Assembly: GCF_027596085.1 (NCBI RefSeq)
Contig: NC_072453.1
Span: 6,066,948-6,130,947 of the forward strand
Direction: 5' to 3'
Source of the DNA: Anoplopoma fimbria
Lineage: Eukaryota; Chordata; Actinopteri; Perciformes; Anoplopomatidae
Length of the DNA stretch: 64,000 nt
Shown here: one piece after another, positions 51,978-64,000 of the stretch
Position numbering within the stretch: position 1 is the stretch's first letter
Layout: every line of letters begins with the position of its first letter
The notes under the pieces: model-generated
What the model was told of the DNA's origin: nothing
What the model saw: the letters and a program-made list of their open reading frames with translations, nothing else
The model's database searches: none
Program-made: the position numbers and the translations under genes

Positions 51978-54900
51978 CATATGGATGGAACAGTCTTATT
52001 GTGTTTCAGCTCTTCTGTCTGGTGTGAAAAAAAATTGAAGCCAGTATGGATCGATTAGCAAAGAAATAAATACATGATGATTCCAAAATCAGGCAATAGG
52101 CAAGACTTGACCAATCAGATGTGACTATTTAAGTTCCTAATCGGGGACACCCCTAGATAATAGTTTTCAAAAGAACATTGTGTTGCAGGCGGCAGTAATC
52201 AGAATGTTGTGGGATTTAAAGAACACGATCCAGCACAAACATCTGCTTCTCCTTTACATATGTTTTGTTCAGAGTATAGAATTGTGGTGTTCATTTGTTA
52301 ACTGAGTGCCTCTTCTCCTCAGGAGCTTTTCTCCTCCTGTATGTGCTGCTGATGCTGGTTGTTGGCATTCCCTTGTTCTTCCTGGAGCTGGCAGCCGGTC
52401 AGGCCATCCGACAGGGCAGCATCGGAGTGTGGAAGTACATCTCCCCCAGGCTGGCAGGGATCGGCTACTCCAGCTGTGTGGTAAGATACTGTTTGTTAAA
52501 TGATTGACCCACCTTCTTATACCATTAGGTTGTCCAGTATGTGATGTAGAATGTATTCCATGTGTCAGTTTTGTGTAGATTTCTGCTTCTGTCTGTAATT
52601 TCCTGTTTGCCAACACACATTTTGCCACCGTCTAAAAAGCACAGTGCTGTTTGAGGAAGCAATGGCAAATTTATCCAATTTTACAAAATAATTCGAAAGT
52701 AATTGCAGAGAGACAGGCTGAGACTTTCTTTGCATTATCGTCTGTCTGTCTGTGTAAGTAAAACATGCAGTGTCTTTATCTTTTATCTCATTGTTAGCAT
52801 GCAACTGCAGCTGTAGAAAGGAGCACTTACTCTGTTATTCTGTTCGTATTACAACACAACCATATACATATTTTTTTGACTTATGATAAATGGCACAGTT
52901 ACTCCTCAAAACATTTAATATTGTTATGAACTTCGTAATATTGTTCTCAAATGTCCTCAGGTGTGTTTCTTTGTGGCCCTCTACTACAATGTGATCCTTG
53001 CATGGAGTCTTTTCTATCTTGGGAACTCGTTCCAATACCCTTTACCTTGGGAGCAGTGTCCAACACAGGGGAATGTAACAGGTAAACACACAACATTGAG
53101 GTTAAAACTGATTCAAGTATCTTATATTGTCAGTATGCAACAGAGGGATGCACTACAAAATGCAGTTGTAGGCCAGTTACAAAACAAGAAAAAGATGACA
53201 AACAAAAACAGTAATGCATTTTAATTTGCATAAGGTATCCAAACAGCAGAAACCAAAAAAATAACTCTTGGCAGATCATATGTCTGACATTTTAACATTA
53301 AAAATGCGACAGAAGGGAAAACGTTTTAGTCTCGTTGGGTCGCATTTTGTCTGGCAGGTCTGGCTGGTTGGCCGTGGTACTGATAAAGATACACGATGAG
53401 TTGTAATTGTAAATGTATAAGCTGTGAGTCACATGTAAGACTATTAATTTATCATCTTTTTTTTTATTTTTACACTAGTAAAAGAATGTGAAAAGAGCTC
53501 CCCCACATCGTACTTCTGGTACCGCAAAGCTTTGGACATCACAGACTCCATTGATGAGACGGGCTCTTTCAACACTTACATCGTCTGCTGTCTGCTGGCG
53601 GCCTGGACCCTCGTGTGCCTGGGAATGTTCAAGGGCATCAAGTCCTCTGTCAAGGTAACTGTGTGGTCTGTTGTGGCTCCAGGTGTTGATTTGACTATCA
53701 AGGATGTGGTATTTTTTTATATGCTGAACCGCTCTCAGATGTTTCAGTAGACATGTGATAAGCATGAACATTGAACACTGTAACTACTTAACTAAAGCAT
53801 TTCCCAGTCAGTTAATAGAGGAGTTAGTACTAAGAAAATTACAGTTTTAAGGATTGTTTATCTTTGTTATGATGTGCATATAGGAGTCAGATGGTTCATA
53901 TGTGTTTAGAAATGGTGCTGGGAATATTCAGTGAAACATTTTGAATTGCCTTCAATAAACACAATATTAATTTTGAGCCTGGAAATAAGTTGATTGCCAT
54001 TACCGTGACTACATGGGGACCAGCTGATTGTTAAATAACTAAAATATTAAGCGAAGCCCTTAAAGAAAAGAAAAAAAAAACACTGACATGATGAGAATAC
54101 TGTAACCCAGTAACATTGTTTTGGTAAATGTGTTCTGGTCAAATCCCAGTCATGTGTTGGGCTCAGATTTCAGGGTTATTGCGGGTGATGTAATCTCTCT
54201 GGAATGTCTGGTTTAGGTGTTGACCCACTTCAAACAGAAACATCGACCTTATGACTTATTAGTATTTAGCGTTTTGTAAATGAGCATTTATTTAATAATG
54301 TGTTTGTTTTCCCAAACTCATCAGGCAGTTGAGTCACAGTAGAACTAGAAACCTTTCAGATAAACCTTTTAACTAAAGTTCTATGAGGTGGCATTTGTAT
54401 TAACAGCAAAGTCTGGTGGTGGTTCATGTTTATTTAACAAACACAGGAATTTCCAGTAAATTTCCAGACACCTGTCCACAACCACCTGATACAGTATGTG
54501 TGCCTGGGGCACACATACTGTATCAGGTGTGCAAATAATGATTTACTAATAATGTTAAAGCTAATATCTGAGGGGAAGTGTAACACTGCTTAGTCTCACT
54601 TCAGGGGTTTTACACAATAAGTGACTTAATTATCTCCATTACAAAGGCCATATGTTCAGTGACAAGCAGCAGGCTTTAAACTTAAAGGCACAGTGTGTAG
54701 GATTTGGTGGCATCTAGTGGCTTGTTTGCAGATTGCAACCAGCTGAATGCCCTTCCGTTCAGTCCTTCCTTCTCAAGATTGCAGTAACACCAGTCGATGA
54801 GGCAAAGCCTTGGTAATGCCATTGGCCATCCTTACCATAATAACCCAACTTAAGGAGCAATGGAAGTCAGACGGCAGCTGGCGGTACTATGCTTTTGCAC

Positions 54901-57900
54901 TCTGCGACTCATGTTACTGCAGTTTCACTAGCGTTTCCGGGAACTACAGTTTGTCCAGAGCAGACTCGGTGAAGAGGACCCACTCCTATGTAGATATGGA
55001 GGGCTCATTCTTAGCTAACAGAACAATTGTTTCAGTTGATTTTACACTAATAAAAACAAAGCTATGAATAATATTTTCAATTTCTTCAGACAGATCCTTA
55101 GCAATGCTACACACTGGCCCTTTTTAAGATTAGATGAAACATCATATATCTCCGTGCGGGAAATGGGTTGTTAAAGCAGAAATATTAGTAGGACTCAACA
55201 GGGAACTCACTAAAAGATTAAACAGAAAGTAAATCTAAGGGTATGGATAGGGAGCAAGCCTTTTTAACCCAAACGTCCTGTGTGCACAGGCAAAACCAAC
55301 TAACTGCCCTTTGTGGTGGCTGTCTGGATTCACTTGTTAATATATATTCATTCTTTGACATTTCCCAGGTGATGTATTTCTCCTCCATCTTCCCCTACGC
55401 GGTGCTGTTCTGCTTCCTCATCAGAGGGCTCCTGTTGGATGGGGCCTTGGATGGAATCACCTACATGTTCTACCCCAAGGTATCTGCTTAAAATGTCTGG
55501 CCAAGTGTTGAAACGAGGGGCAGACATGAATATTTCCCTGACGCACCTGTTGTTCCCTCTATGCATTTTTAGCTGGAAATTTGGGCAGACATTCAGGTGT
55601 GGCGGCAGGCAGCCACACAGGTCTTCTTTGCTTTGGGCCTTGGCTTCGGGTCCATTATCGCCTACTCCTCCTACAATCCCAGGAACAACAACTGCCATCG
55701 TGATGCTTTCACTGTCGCCACCATCAACTTCCTCACATCTGTTCTCGCCTCCCTGGTGGTGTTTGCTGTGCTCGGATTCCGCGCCAAAAACAAGGCCCTG
55801 GCATGTGTGGCCAGGTATGTTTATTCATAGTATGAATGTTGAGTAATGCATCAAACAACCCGAACTACATGATGACTTCAGTTTTAAGTCCCTAGTACAG
55901 GAAAATGTATTTGTCCCTCACAATGGTACGGACGAGGGTATGCCCTCAGTGGCCAGCATCTGACATGTTGTTTATTTCATACTTTTTTATGAGCTAAAGA
56001 GAGGCACCACGGTTACTTTAACCCTCTATGAATTGCACAAAATGTATTGAATGCCTCTCATAAACTGCATGATTACAGTTGTGTTTTGTCTTTTTCTTTT
56101 CTTAGTAATATGAAGGAGTTATCAGAGCAGTTGCTCAGTAGTAATGTGGACACAAACCTGATGCCAAGCTTCAATTATTCTGATCCCAGTTCTGTGGCTC
56201 TAGTGGACTACAGGGCCTGGTTTAAAGAGCATGGAAACGAGGTCCCTGGCAATTTAACAGACTGTGACCTGGATAAAGAGATGCAGCAGGTAAATATTTA
56301 GTTTTTGGACCACCATCAATTTTTTTTTTTTTGTTTGTTTGTTTTTTGTATTTAGTGTGCGGTACATTAAAGCTAAAGCTAGCGCTGTTGTTTGTGTTCA
56401 GGGAGTGGAGGGCACAGGCCTGGCTTTCATTGCCTTCACAGAGGCCATGTCACTCCTGCCTGGCAGCCCATTCTGGTCAGCGCTCTTCTTCCTCATGCTG
56501 CTCAACTTGGGACTCAGCACCATGTTTGGCACCATGGAAGGCATCCTCGCCCCACTTACTGACCGCTTCAAAACTCTGGCCAACAACAAGACCAAACTCA
56601 CAAGTAAACACTTTTTTTTTCTTTTTTTCTCAGCCATAAAGTTTTGAATCAAGGGGAGATGGAACTTTTTGCACAATGCCACTGTCAGTGAGAATCATGT
56701 GTTTCCCATTAAATGCTATTGGACAGTTAAGTTTTACCTCACTACCCTGCTGGCACTTATTTGTCATCTCACTTGTTATTTTGCCCAGAAAGTTTTAGCA
56801 AAGTAGATCAGTGTCTTTTCACACTTATCTGCCTAGTTCCCTGAGAAAATTAACCCAACCCAGCAAAATGAGTAAAGTTACCTACTAAAGTTATTCTGGA
56901 TAATCCACAAATGTATCCTTTGTTCTTGACTGCTTATGCAAATTGTGCCTTACCCTTACGTGTTAATGTTGTTGCAGTTTTCAGCTGTATCTTGGGCTTT
57001 CTCATCGGCCTGCTCTTCACCCAGCGTTGTGGGAACTACTTTGTGATGATGTTCGATGATTACTCTGCCACTCTGCCCCTGATCATTGTGGTGGTTTTTG
57101 AGACCTTCAGTGTGTCGTGGCTATATGGAGCTGATAGGTGAGGTCTATTAGACTCTCTTATTATCTTATCTTATTATCTATTAGAAATCTTAAATACCAT
57201 ATAAAATGTCAACTTATCAGTTTCCGTTTGAGTCTAATCAGTGTTTGTTGAAAAGTCTTTAATTTGTGAGTTTAACACTCTGTGTTCCTGAAGGTTCCTG
57301 GATGACATTGAGGCAATGCTGGGCTGGCGTCCCCCTGTGATCTACAAGTACCTGTGGAAATACATCTGCCTGCTTGCTATGCTGGGGCTGCTGGCCGCCA
57401 CCACCATTCGCATGTTTATCAAACGCCCCACTTATATGGCATGGAACCAAGAGAAGGTATGGATAATTAAAGTGGAAAAAATACAACCTTGACGTGTTAA
57501 CGCTGAAAAGGAACCCAGCTATTTAAGATGGGATGTTGCATTGATGCATCTATGTTTCTGTTTATGGAGTTTGTTCAGTGCAGTTGAGTCTGAAAACTAT
57601 TTTCTCAGCTATCTAAGACATCAACAGCAAGACATGTTTAAGGCTAACGGAATTAAAAATATATAGCAAATGGTCTCTCCACACCTACTTCCAAACCTGA
57701 AGGAAAGAGTGGATGGTCTTTTTCTCTTAGTTCACATTGAATATGTGAAGCAGAATAGTTTTAAATTCTCTGAGTGATTATTTGATTCCTTTTTTTCAGG
57801 CTTCTGAGGAGTACCTGGAGTACCCAGGCTGGGCTCTGGCTGTTATGGCTTTACTGATCATATTTGCTATAATGCCTGTCCCAGTGGCCTTGATCCATGC

Positions 57901-58048
57901 CGTTCTGCAGGACAGGACAAAGCAAACAGCCAGAGATACAGAGACTGGTCAGTACCGCATTGTTAGTACTGAGGACAACTGTGAAACTCCTATGACTGAC
58001 ATGTCAGAACTGAGTCAAAGGAACGGGACTGCTGCTTCCTTATCCTAA
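50735..58048 (+). CDS. slc6a16: SLC6 family transporter, SLC6A16 (NTT5)-like, complete
   Basis: SLC6 proteins are sodium-coupled symporters for amines and amino acids with 12 membrane helices. SLC6A16 belongs to the SLC6A15/A17 (B0AT2/NTT4) subgroup and its substrate is not established to my knowledge. Exons: 50735-50954, 52323-52480, 52961-53081, 53479-53654, 55369-55479, 55573-55814, 56106-56289, 56402-56603, 56978-57137, 57294-57456, 57800-58048; 661 residues. TM1 carries the signature [18 protein letters not shown]6 region is [20 protein letters not shown]8 is [19 protein letters not shown]. Sequons (NVT, NYS, NLT) lie in the extracellular loops. [19 protein letters not shown] and [21 protein letters not shown] resemble SLC6A16 more than SLC6A15 or A17, which are the alternatives. 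The ATG directly follows an AG acceptor, so a non-coding first exon is expected upstream. All core helices are intact. Confidence 0.92.
51892..51975. repeat. (CA)n microsatellite in slc6a16 intron 1
   Basis: A pure AC run of about 84 bp. It lies in the 1.37-kb first coding intron, sense orientation (CA)n in the transcript. Confidence 0.97.
54483..54529. repeat. Perfect 22-bp inverted repeat with 3-nt loop
   Basis: The arms 54483-54504 and 54508-54529 are exact reverse complements (left arm begins CACCTGATACAGTATGTG), separated by TGG. The flanking bases do not pair. It lies in slc6a16 intron 4. Confidence 0.95.
54682..55127. mobile_element. TTAA-flanked MITE (piggyBac-like?)
   Basis: The left end TTAAAGGCACAGTGTGTAG and the inverted right end TTAAAAAGGGCCAGTGTGTAG form imperfect terminal inverted repeats, each bordered by TTAA. 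The interior has no transposase. Its text, such as the GATTTGGTGGCATCTAGTGG block, is one I recognise as highly repeated in teleost introns. TTAA target sites suggest piggyBac-type mobilisation; that is inference. Confidence 0.75.
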
Positions 58049-59795
58049 ACATTGGACATGGTGGTACACAGTGGAAAAGGACCATCAGCACAAAGTCAAA
58101 GTTTCATTGGGCCATTTTAATAGACACTTGAATCCCACAGATTTTGGTGGGAAAGTGGAACAAAGGTTGTTTTAATATTTAAAAGCTTTAAATATTTAAA
58201 AAAAATTAAATGAAAGTCTAAATTATCCAAAAGACGATGTTTAAAATAAATAAATAATACTGCACCAACAAGTGCAGCTTTTAAATGAACTGTGTTATAT
58301 GGAACAAACGACAAACTACTACATGGTAACACAAGGTAGAATTTGCAGAATAACTGTTGATTGTTAGAATTGTTGTCCAAACGAGCAAAAATAATATTTC
58401 TTTGTTTTCCTTATAAGCCATCACGTCACTTCTTAGTTTTGTACGAAGAGTTTACTTGTTCATTTATCCAACTTTTTATTTAACTCTTTTACAGCACAGT
58501 GAATGTGACAATTGTTATGTAAATTGTTTAAGGCTGTGCTTAAAATTATGATGCACGAAAAACACCTGAATTATAACCGGAAAATTGCAACATCACCGTA
58601 TCTGTGTGTAAGGCAGCAATAGGTACAGTACATTTTTCTACTGCACAGATAGTGTCTAGTCGGATGTTTCAGCTGTCGCTGGATGTTACTTCAGTGACGG
58701 CCAGAGAGTGAAGATACTGTTTAATGAAATGCATCCACTGTATTTTGCCACAATGTTATATTTTCCTCAAAGCAAATCAACCACAGTTGTTTTATAAGAC
58801 TGTTACATCAGGAAAGTGTTAATTCAGCTGTGTTTTGGGATTACATATAGCTATTGGATAAAGTATTAATGCTATTCACTACATGGAAGTCATCTCAACA
58901 TGTTTACAGTTTAAAAAAACAAGACTCACTGTTTTGGTTACAGTTTGATACTGTAGGTATACTTTATGTCTGCAGGAGCATACTGCATTCATACTACACA
59001 TGTACCGAATGTTAACATTCTCTGTTCAAATTAACCTAAAAATCCAACTGCTGCTACACTGAATCAGAGCACTCGGTTTTAAGTTTGCTTTACAGTGATA
59101 ACTTTTTAAAATCACTTGTTATTTTTTTATTGGTAAAAATATCAAGTCAGACATCATGTAAATATGTATAAAGCACAAGTAGAGAATCTTCAAGAACAAA
59201 TGTAACTGAAAATGCGTGGGGTTTTCTGTCATTTATTATTTGTATATTTAAGTTTGCATGATGCATTTTTTTTTTTTTTTTTTTTTCTTAAGTTCAGGTT
59301 TAGGAAGAAACTAGTTGCGTGTTTAATTTAAACAAGCTGGATGAAGCCACGGACCGGACTAAGTACTCCTTTCCTTCAGAGTTAGGTGTAGTGTAGGACG
59401 TAAGTAATGTGTTTATTTGTAAAAAGTATTTTTTTTTTAGCCTTAAATGCTTGGTCATCGTTGTCTTTTCGAGGCTATTTTTCTGAAAAATAAAGCTGTA
59501 GTTTGTTTTACATTTTCAGAACGTTACTATCAGAATGAATTGACCTCATGTTGTGTATATATATGTGCCAAAACAAAGTGCCTTTAGTTTCAATCAGGCG
59601 GACTTGATAGACTTGGATATACTTTTTAATCGTTTATGTAGTCTGCTTCTGTATAAAATGAATTTTTGAGAAAATGTTATATTTTTGACATTTCATTAAA
59701 ATGTTCTTTCAGCATGACCTTGGAATAATATTTGCTGTTGACATGTAGCTTAAACTTGAAATTTAAAAATGTCCCCTTTCTGAATAAAAAAAATG
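58049..59795 (+). terminator. slc6a16: slc6a16 3'UTR and poly(A) signals
   Basis: AT-rich non-coding sequence after the stop. AATAAA hexamers occur at about 59487-59492 and about 59782-59787, with a T run at 59264-59287. Either hexamer could be used. Confidence 0.45.
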
Positions 59796-59799
59796 TGCG

Positions 59800-61170
59800 T
59801 TTGAGCTTATGCTTTACAAAGGAAATAAATTATAAAAATTTTGTGGAACATTTCTGCAAACATGCTTTCCACCCAAAGCCCTTTCCATCTCTTGCTGTGT
59901 GCTGCCGCCCAACTGCATCATTATCTGCTTTGGAAAGTCGAAGCATATCAAGAATTCTGCCACGGTAAACATCTGAACAGCTGTGTAAGAGGGCAACATG
60001 TAGAGTTAATGTGGAGATTTGCTCTCCTTATTGACCTGAGGTTGTAGAGGTTGGAACTGAATCCGTCCCATTCGGCTCTGTCAGGCTGTAGGTAGACTTC
60101 AGTCTGTGTCTTAGTGTGTCAGTAAAGTCTGGCTGCTCATAATGGCAGAATACATGCAGGTGGTCTGACATTTTGTAAAAGCAAATGACCTATCGCAGGC
60201 TTGGCATTTGACTGTTGGACACTGTGAAAAGTTTTCACATGTCTTTGTTTTTCTTCTATCTATCTGTCCTTGAGCAGTTTGAGTATCTTTGCTTTCACTT
60301 ACTGAAAAGTGTTGCAAACCAGCCAGCTCAGAGGATCAAATATCAGACCGTTGACTAACTAAACAATGTAGATCTTTATCTCCAGATTGTCCATTAACAT
60401 TGGAGAATGAAAAGTAGAGTGAAATATAAGTTAATTCTTTGAACCTTAAAGGAAAGTCTACTTGATTATCTTTATTATAATTATGCTTTTTTTAGGGAAA
60501 GTTGGCATTTGCCTGATCCATGATCAGTAAATGAGTGGATCCATTCATTTAACAACAAAATAACGTTTTATTTCTTTGTCCAGAGAATCCCTCAGGTTGC
60601 TGAATTCTGTTATTTTTCATACTTAAATGAAACAAAGAAATGTTTGTAATTCTAAATCTTCATATTTTGTTTTTGCATTATAGTTGTTGGCACCTCAGAA
60701 CAATCATATGATATTGAAGCAGTACATTTATGAGTCAGCAGGGAGCTCTGTTGCACTCGTGACAGAGCATTTCTTTGCTGAATACCATTGTGTTCCAGCA
60801 GGTTATGTGACCTCTGCAAAAGCATTTAAAGCTAATGCTATTTTAAGCTTATTTGGTGAGATTGGTCTTTTTGCTCATCACAACTTTTGTAGGGATTTAA
60901 AAGAGCTTAATAAAATCTGATTTCAATTGTTATGCGTGAGCAAACCCCACCCTTTCTCCTGTTTCTTTGTTAAACATGAAAATATTTCAAAGATGTAAAA
61001 CATTGTGCCAAAGCAGAACTACTTCTAAAGGAAAGCCTCAGAAAGATTTTTCCCTTTGTCTGTTTCAACATAACACTTGGATTTTCTACATGTGTGCATG
61101 CGTGAGTGGAAGAGTATTCTCAGGTGTGCCCTTGGAAAAAATTTGGTGTCTGGGGAGTCCAGTTGTCTTG
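59800..61170. other. Intergenic or upstream region, nothing recognised
   Basis: No homologous exon, RNA gene or clear repeat was seen on either strand. A 79-codon open stretch at 60684-60920 has no features of a real protein and ends in AT-rich sequence. Confidence 0.5.
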
Positions 61171-61171
61171 G

Positions 61172-62852
61172 ATGCAGCCTCACTTCAGTCAGCAAGAGAT
61201 GCAGAGAGAACAGGACCAACACCCGGCAGAGAGAAACACGACGTACTCGCTTCGAACTCGGGTAAGTACTCATGATAAGATGAGTTTTAAAATGTTAAAA
61301 CTTGCTTTTGAATGACTGTAAAAGTGTTTTTGTGTGTGCATATTGTATAGAGAGTTAAATAAAAAAATATTTTTCTTTAGACTGGGAAAGGATAACTATG
61401 AACAACCATATGTAGAGTAAAAAAACAACTGAAATATAGTTTTTACTATAATTCAACCCCATAACCAGTCCTGTTAACAGCCAAAAGAAAGCGTGTTTAT
61501 AACAAAACAAGTAGAAAACTTTCTGATAAAAATTCTATTGATGTTTTCATTGATTATGTTTTTGCAAGTTTCTTAATATTCACTTGCAGACGTACCAGTG
61601 GTTGACCCTAATGGCGGGCCTTGCTGCTCTCTGCCTGCTGCTGGCGTTTCCACTGAGCAGCTCCCAGAGCACCCTGCAGTCTGAGCAGGAGATCCACGAC
61701 CATCAGGCCCCGGCAGCCCCTCCTCCTCCTCCTCCACACATACGCGACCTTCTCAGAAAAGAGGAAACCACTCATTTAAATGCAAAGCGAACATGTAAGT
61801 GCGGTTCAAAGAAATGTTTTCCTGTACAGCTGAGAAAATTCGGCCTGTGCAACAATGTCATAAAGGCAGCAAAGCTGTTCAACATAAACAGAAGTTGTGT
61901 GTGAAATATGTGACTGACTTTGTTCCTCCTCAGATGCTCGTGTAAACAAAGATAATGCTAAAGTGGGTCTGTTTATAGCTGCTGCCGTGGGAACCTTCGC
62001 TCTGATGGCTGCAGTGTACTGTATCTACAACAAGTTCTACACAAAACACCAGTACTTGCACACCCAGCTTAATGATGACTCAGGTAGATAAATAGACTTT
62101 TATAAATTATTGCTGTATTAGAGTTTCTATTGGTCTTACACTTCAGGAAATTGCAGCCCCTTGGTACCAAATCTCATTGCCTGCAGGGACTGTCAGTAAA
62201 AAATTAAGAGTGTCAAAGGAGCTTAAGATTGATATACAGACAGTCTCCTCATCAGTAGACACACAGAGAAGACTGCCATCCAGAGAAGTTGTCAACATCT
62301 GATCTTTTTCCTCTGTCGTCTCTTGGGTTTGTAAAGCATCACAGGCCGGCCCGGTTATTAAACATCATCGTGCTGCATTGTGTTTATGGGCCTGCAAAAT
62401 GACTTCCTGGAACTGAAGCAGTTCCTGCTTACTGTAATTTGGAAGCACTAATAACTGATGTGTAGCTTTAACAGTAGAAATGCAACAGCAAATGTGTTTA
62501 CACAGTAGATGACGTCATTAAGCTTTTATCTTGTGAGCTAATATCTAAACAAAATGTGGAAAAAACAGGAATTTACTTAAAATTTCAAGTGTGTTTCCCT
62601 GTATATCTGTCTGCAGATTTAACCACAGACCCCATGGACCCTCCCACCGTGTTTTTCCACGCCTCCGCTGGCTCCAGTGCGGTAGATATGCAGAGAGCTG
62701 GTTATGGCTCACTGTCAGACACTCCATCCATCATATCTGTGCCGCCCAGCCTGTCCCCTCCTCCCTCTGCCATGCCCTTCCCTCCTCTCTTCCTCTCCTC
62801 TCACTCCCTTAGAACTATATCAGCAAGGGATCTTGAGAAGAGCTGTATCTGA
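61172..62852 (+). CDS. Unrecognised small membrane protein, 4 exons
   Basis: Exons with consistent phases: (61172)-61261, 61590-61794, 61934-62083, 62617-62852, stop TGA at 62850-62852. If translation starts at ATG 61172 the product is 226 residues; ATG 61199 would give 217. The first ATG is a guess. An N-terminal hydrophobic stretch ([18 protein letters not shown]) may be a signal peptide or anchor. A Pro-rich spacer ([10 protein letters not shown]) follows, then one clear membrane helix ([20 protein letters not shown]) with a basic/aromatic stop (NKFYTKH). The tail holds [27 protein letters not shown] Ser/Pro sequence. I do not recognise the family. Strong splice sites and frame conservation over four exons argue for a real gene. 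Topology is most likely type I, with a cytoplasmic proline-rich tail. Confidence 0.7.
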
Positions 62853-64000
62853 TACTGAATGCTTAGCCAGCAGTGGGAGACTTTTAAATGTAGTTGTTAT
62901 ATGAATGTGCACGTTGTTTTCCAATATCTATACACATCAAAGTTTTCATTTTGGCAGGCAAATGGCTTTGCACATACGCAACACTACCCAGTCAAGGTTT
63001 TTGAAATGAAAGGACTTTTACGGCGGCATCTGGTGGTAGAATATACGTCAGACTACAGTGCTGTGATGTGATAGCAGAAGTATCTTCACCACCTGCTGCC
63101 ATTGCCAAATCTGTCAGTTACTATTGTCAACCATAGATCTCCTGACCTGTTCCCCTTTAACTGGCCACACCCACCAACAAATCAAAACGTTTGCACACCT
63201 ACAGTAAACTAGATCTTTCCTGCATCTTCTCTAATACCGGCCACCCTTTCAGTAGTCATCAAGTATGGTACCAAAAAAAATTACTGTGCAGTTATTAAAG
63301 AATGTTTTCTTGCTTATTTCTTATTAAAGTTCTTTGTTACATACAAATGCCTATTGAATTAGAATAATTTCTTTCTAACATTAATTGTGGCTCTGTGCTA
63401 TTTAAGTGTCCTAGTAAGCCTTGACAGTGAGCCAGCATGCACAATACCAGGACCCTGAAACTGAGGCAGCTAAATGGAATCAATCCATCATTGATTATTT
63501 TATATACACCTGGGATTTTCCTACAGTGACACGTCATGATGTCCTCTGTGAAAACGACTATTTCATGTTTAATTCATGGACCTGTATTCCAGACTCAGCT
63601 ACATTCTAGGTTTAAGATATCAGAATAATAAAAAAAATGTGTGCACCACTTCCCATGCTGTCATTTAAAAAAAAAAAATAGTAAATTTAAGTCCCTAAAG
63701 TTATGCATACAGTAACATTTTGAAAATATTGATAGATGACACATTGTAGTTTGAAGAAGGGGAAAGACACACTTATATCTGCAATGCAATAAACATATTT
63801 TTAAACATTATATTAATACTAATATTAAAATTAGCTTTAGGTAAGTTTTTTTTAAAGTTTTTTATCCCTTTTGGCCACTTCAATATACAGTAATCTCCAT
63901 ATCAGTTGGCCTATATGTAAAATGAACACAAGTGGCTGACATTTGCTTCCCTCTCTGCCAAGACCAATAGAAAGAAGCTTTCTGCTATTCATTTTCTACT
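62853..64000 (+). other. 3'UTR of last gene and downstream AT-rich DNA
   Basis: No further coding exon seen to the window edge. An AATAAA with A run near 63627-63632 is a candidate poly(A) signal; a weaker ATTAAA lies near 63294. Confidence 0.4.

Noticed and set aside
51338..52156. Possible 820-bp transposon with CTAGGG ends in slc6a16 intron 1
   Set aside because: The ends CTAGGGAGGGCACC and inverted CTAGGGGTGTCCCC share only a few bases and the interior is dominated by a microsatellite, so one element cannot be shown.
60684..60920. 79-codon ORF between slc6a16 and the last gene
   Set aside because: No splice context, hydrophobic or domain pattern, and no recognised homology; composition is like the surrounding AT-rich DNA.

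Overview
The window is vertebrate nuclear DNA. Its compact spliced genes, dense (CA)n/(TG)n microsatellites and short non-autonomous DNA transposons suggest a teleost fish. No bacterial, phage or viral gene was seen, and no array or cassette that looks like a new multi-gene system. I assembled the gene models by hand from reading frame, GT/AG splice sites and remembered vertebrate protein families. No search was run.

Layout from left to right: (1) the last coding exon of dcun1d3 (+), cut by the left edge. (2) katnip (+, 27 coding exons, about 1622 aa), a katanin-interacting ciliary protein. (3) cox6b1 (-, 3 coding exons, 86 aa), tail to tail with katnip. (4) fam234a (-, 11 coding exons), whose first coding exon holds one base too many for an open frame. 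(5) luc7l (+, 10 coding exons, 362 aa), head to head with fam234a across a region with CRE and CCAAT elements. (6) eps8l1 (-, 18 coding exons found, at least 655 aa), tail to tail with luc7l with nearly touching poly(A) sites. (7) slc6a16-like transporter (+, 11 coding exons, 661 aa), head to head with eps8l1. (8) an unrecognised small membrane protein gene (+, 4 exons, about 226 aa).

The genes do not form a pathway. They are housekeeping or membrane genes: neddylation, cilium and microtubule, respiratory chain, U1 snRNP splicing, actin signalling and amino-acid transport. From memory, their human counterparts lie on chromosomes 16p and 19q, so the window appears to interleave two human synteny groups.

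The points most worth a second look are the fam234a frame break, which coincides with an 85-nt intron-like segment in the exon; a long (TG)n tract directly upstream of the katnip exon 2 acceptor; a perfect 22-bp hairpin in an slc6a16 intron; two TTAA-flanked repeats; the four-fold internal repeat of Katnip; and the unidentified last gene.
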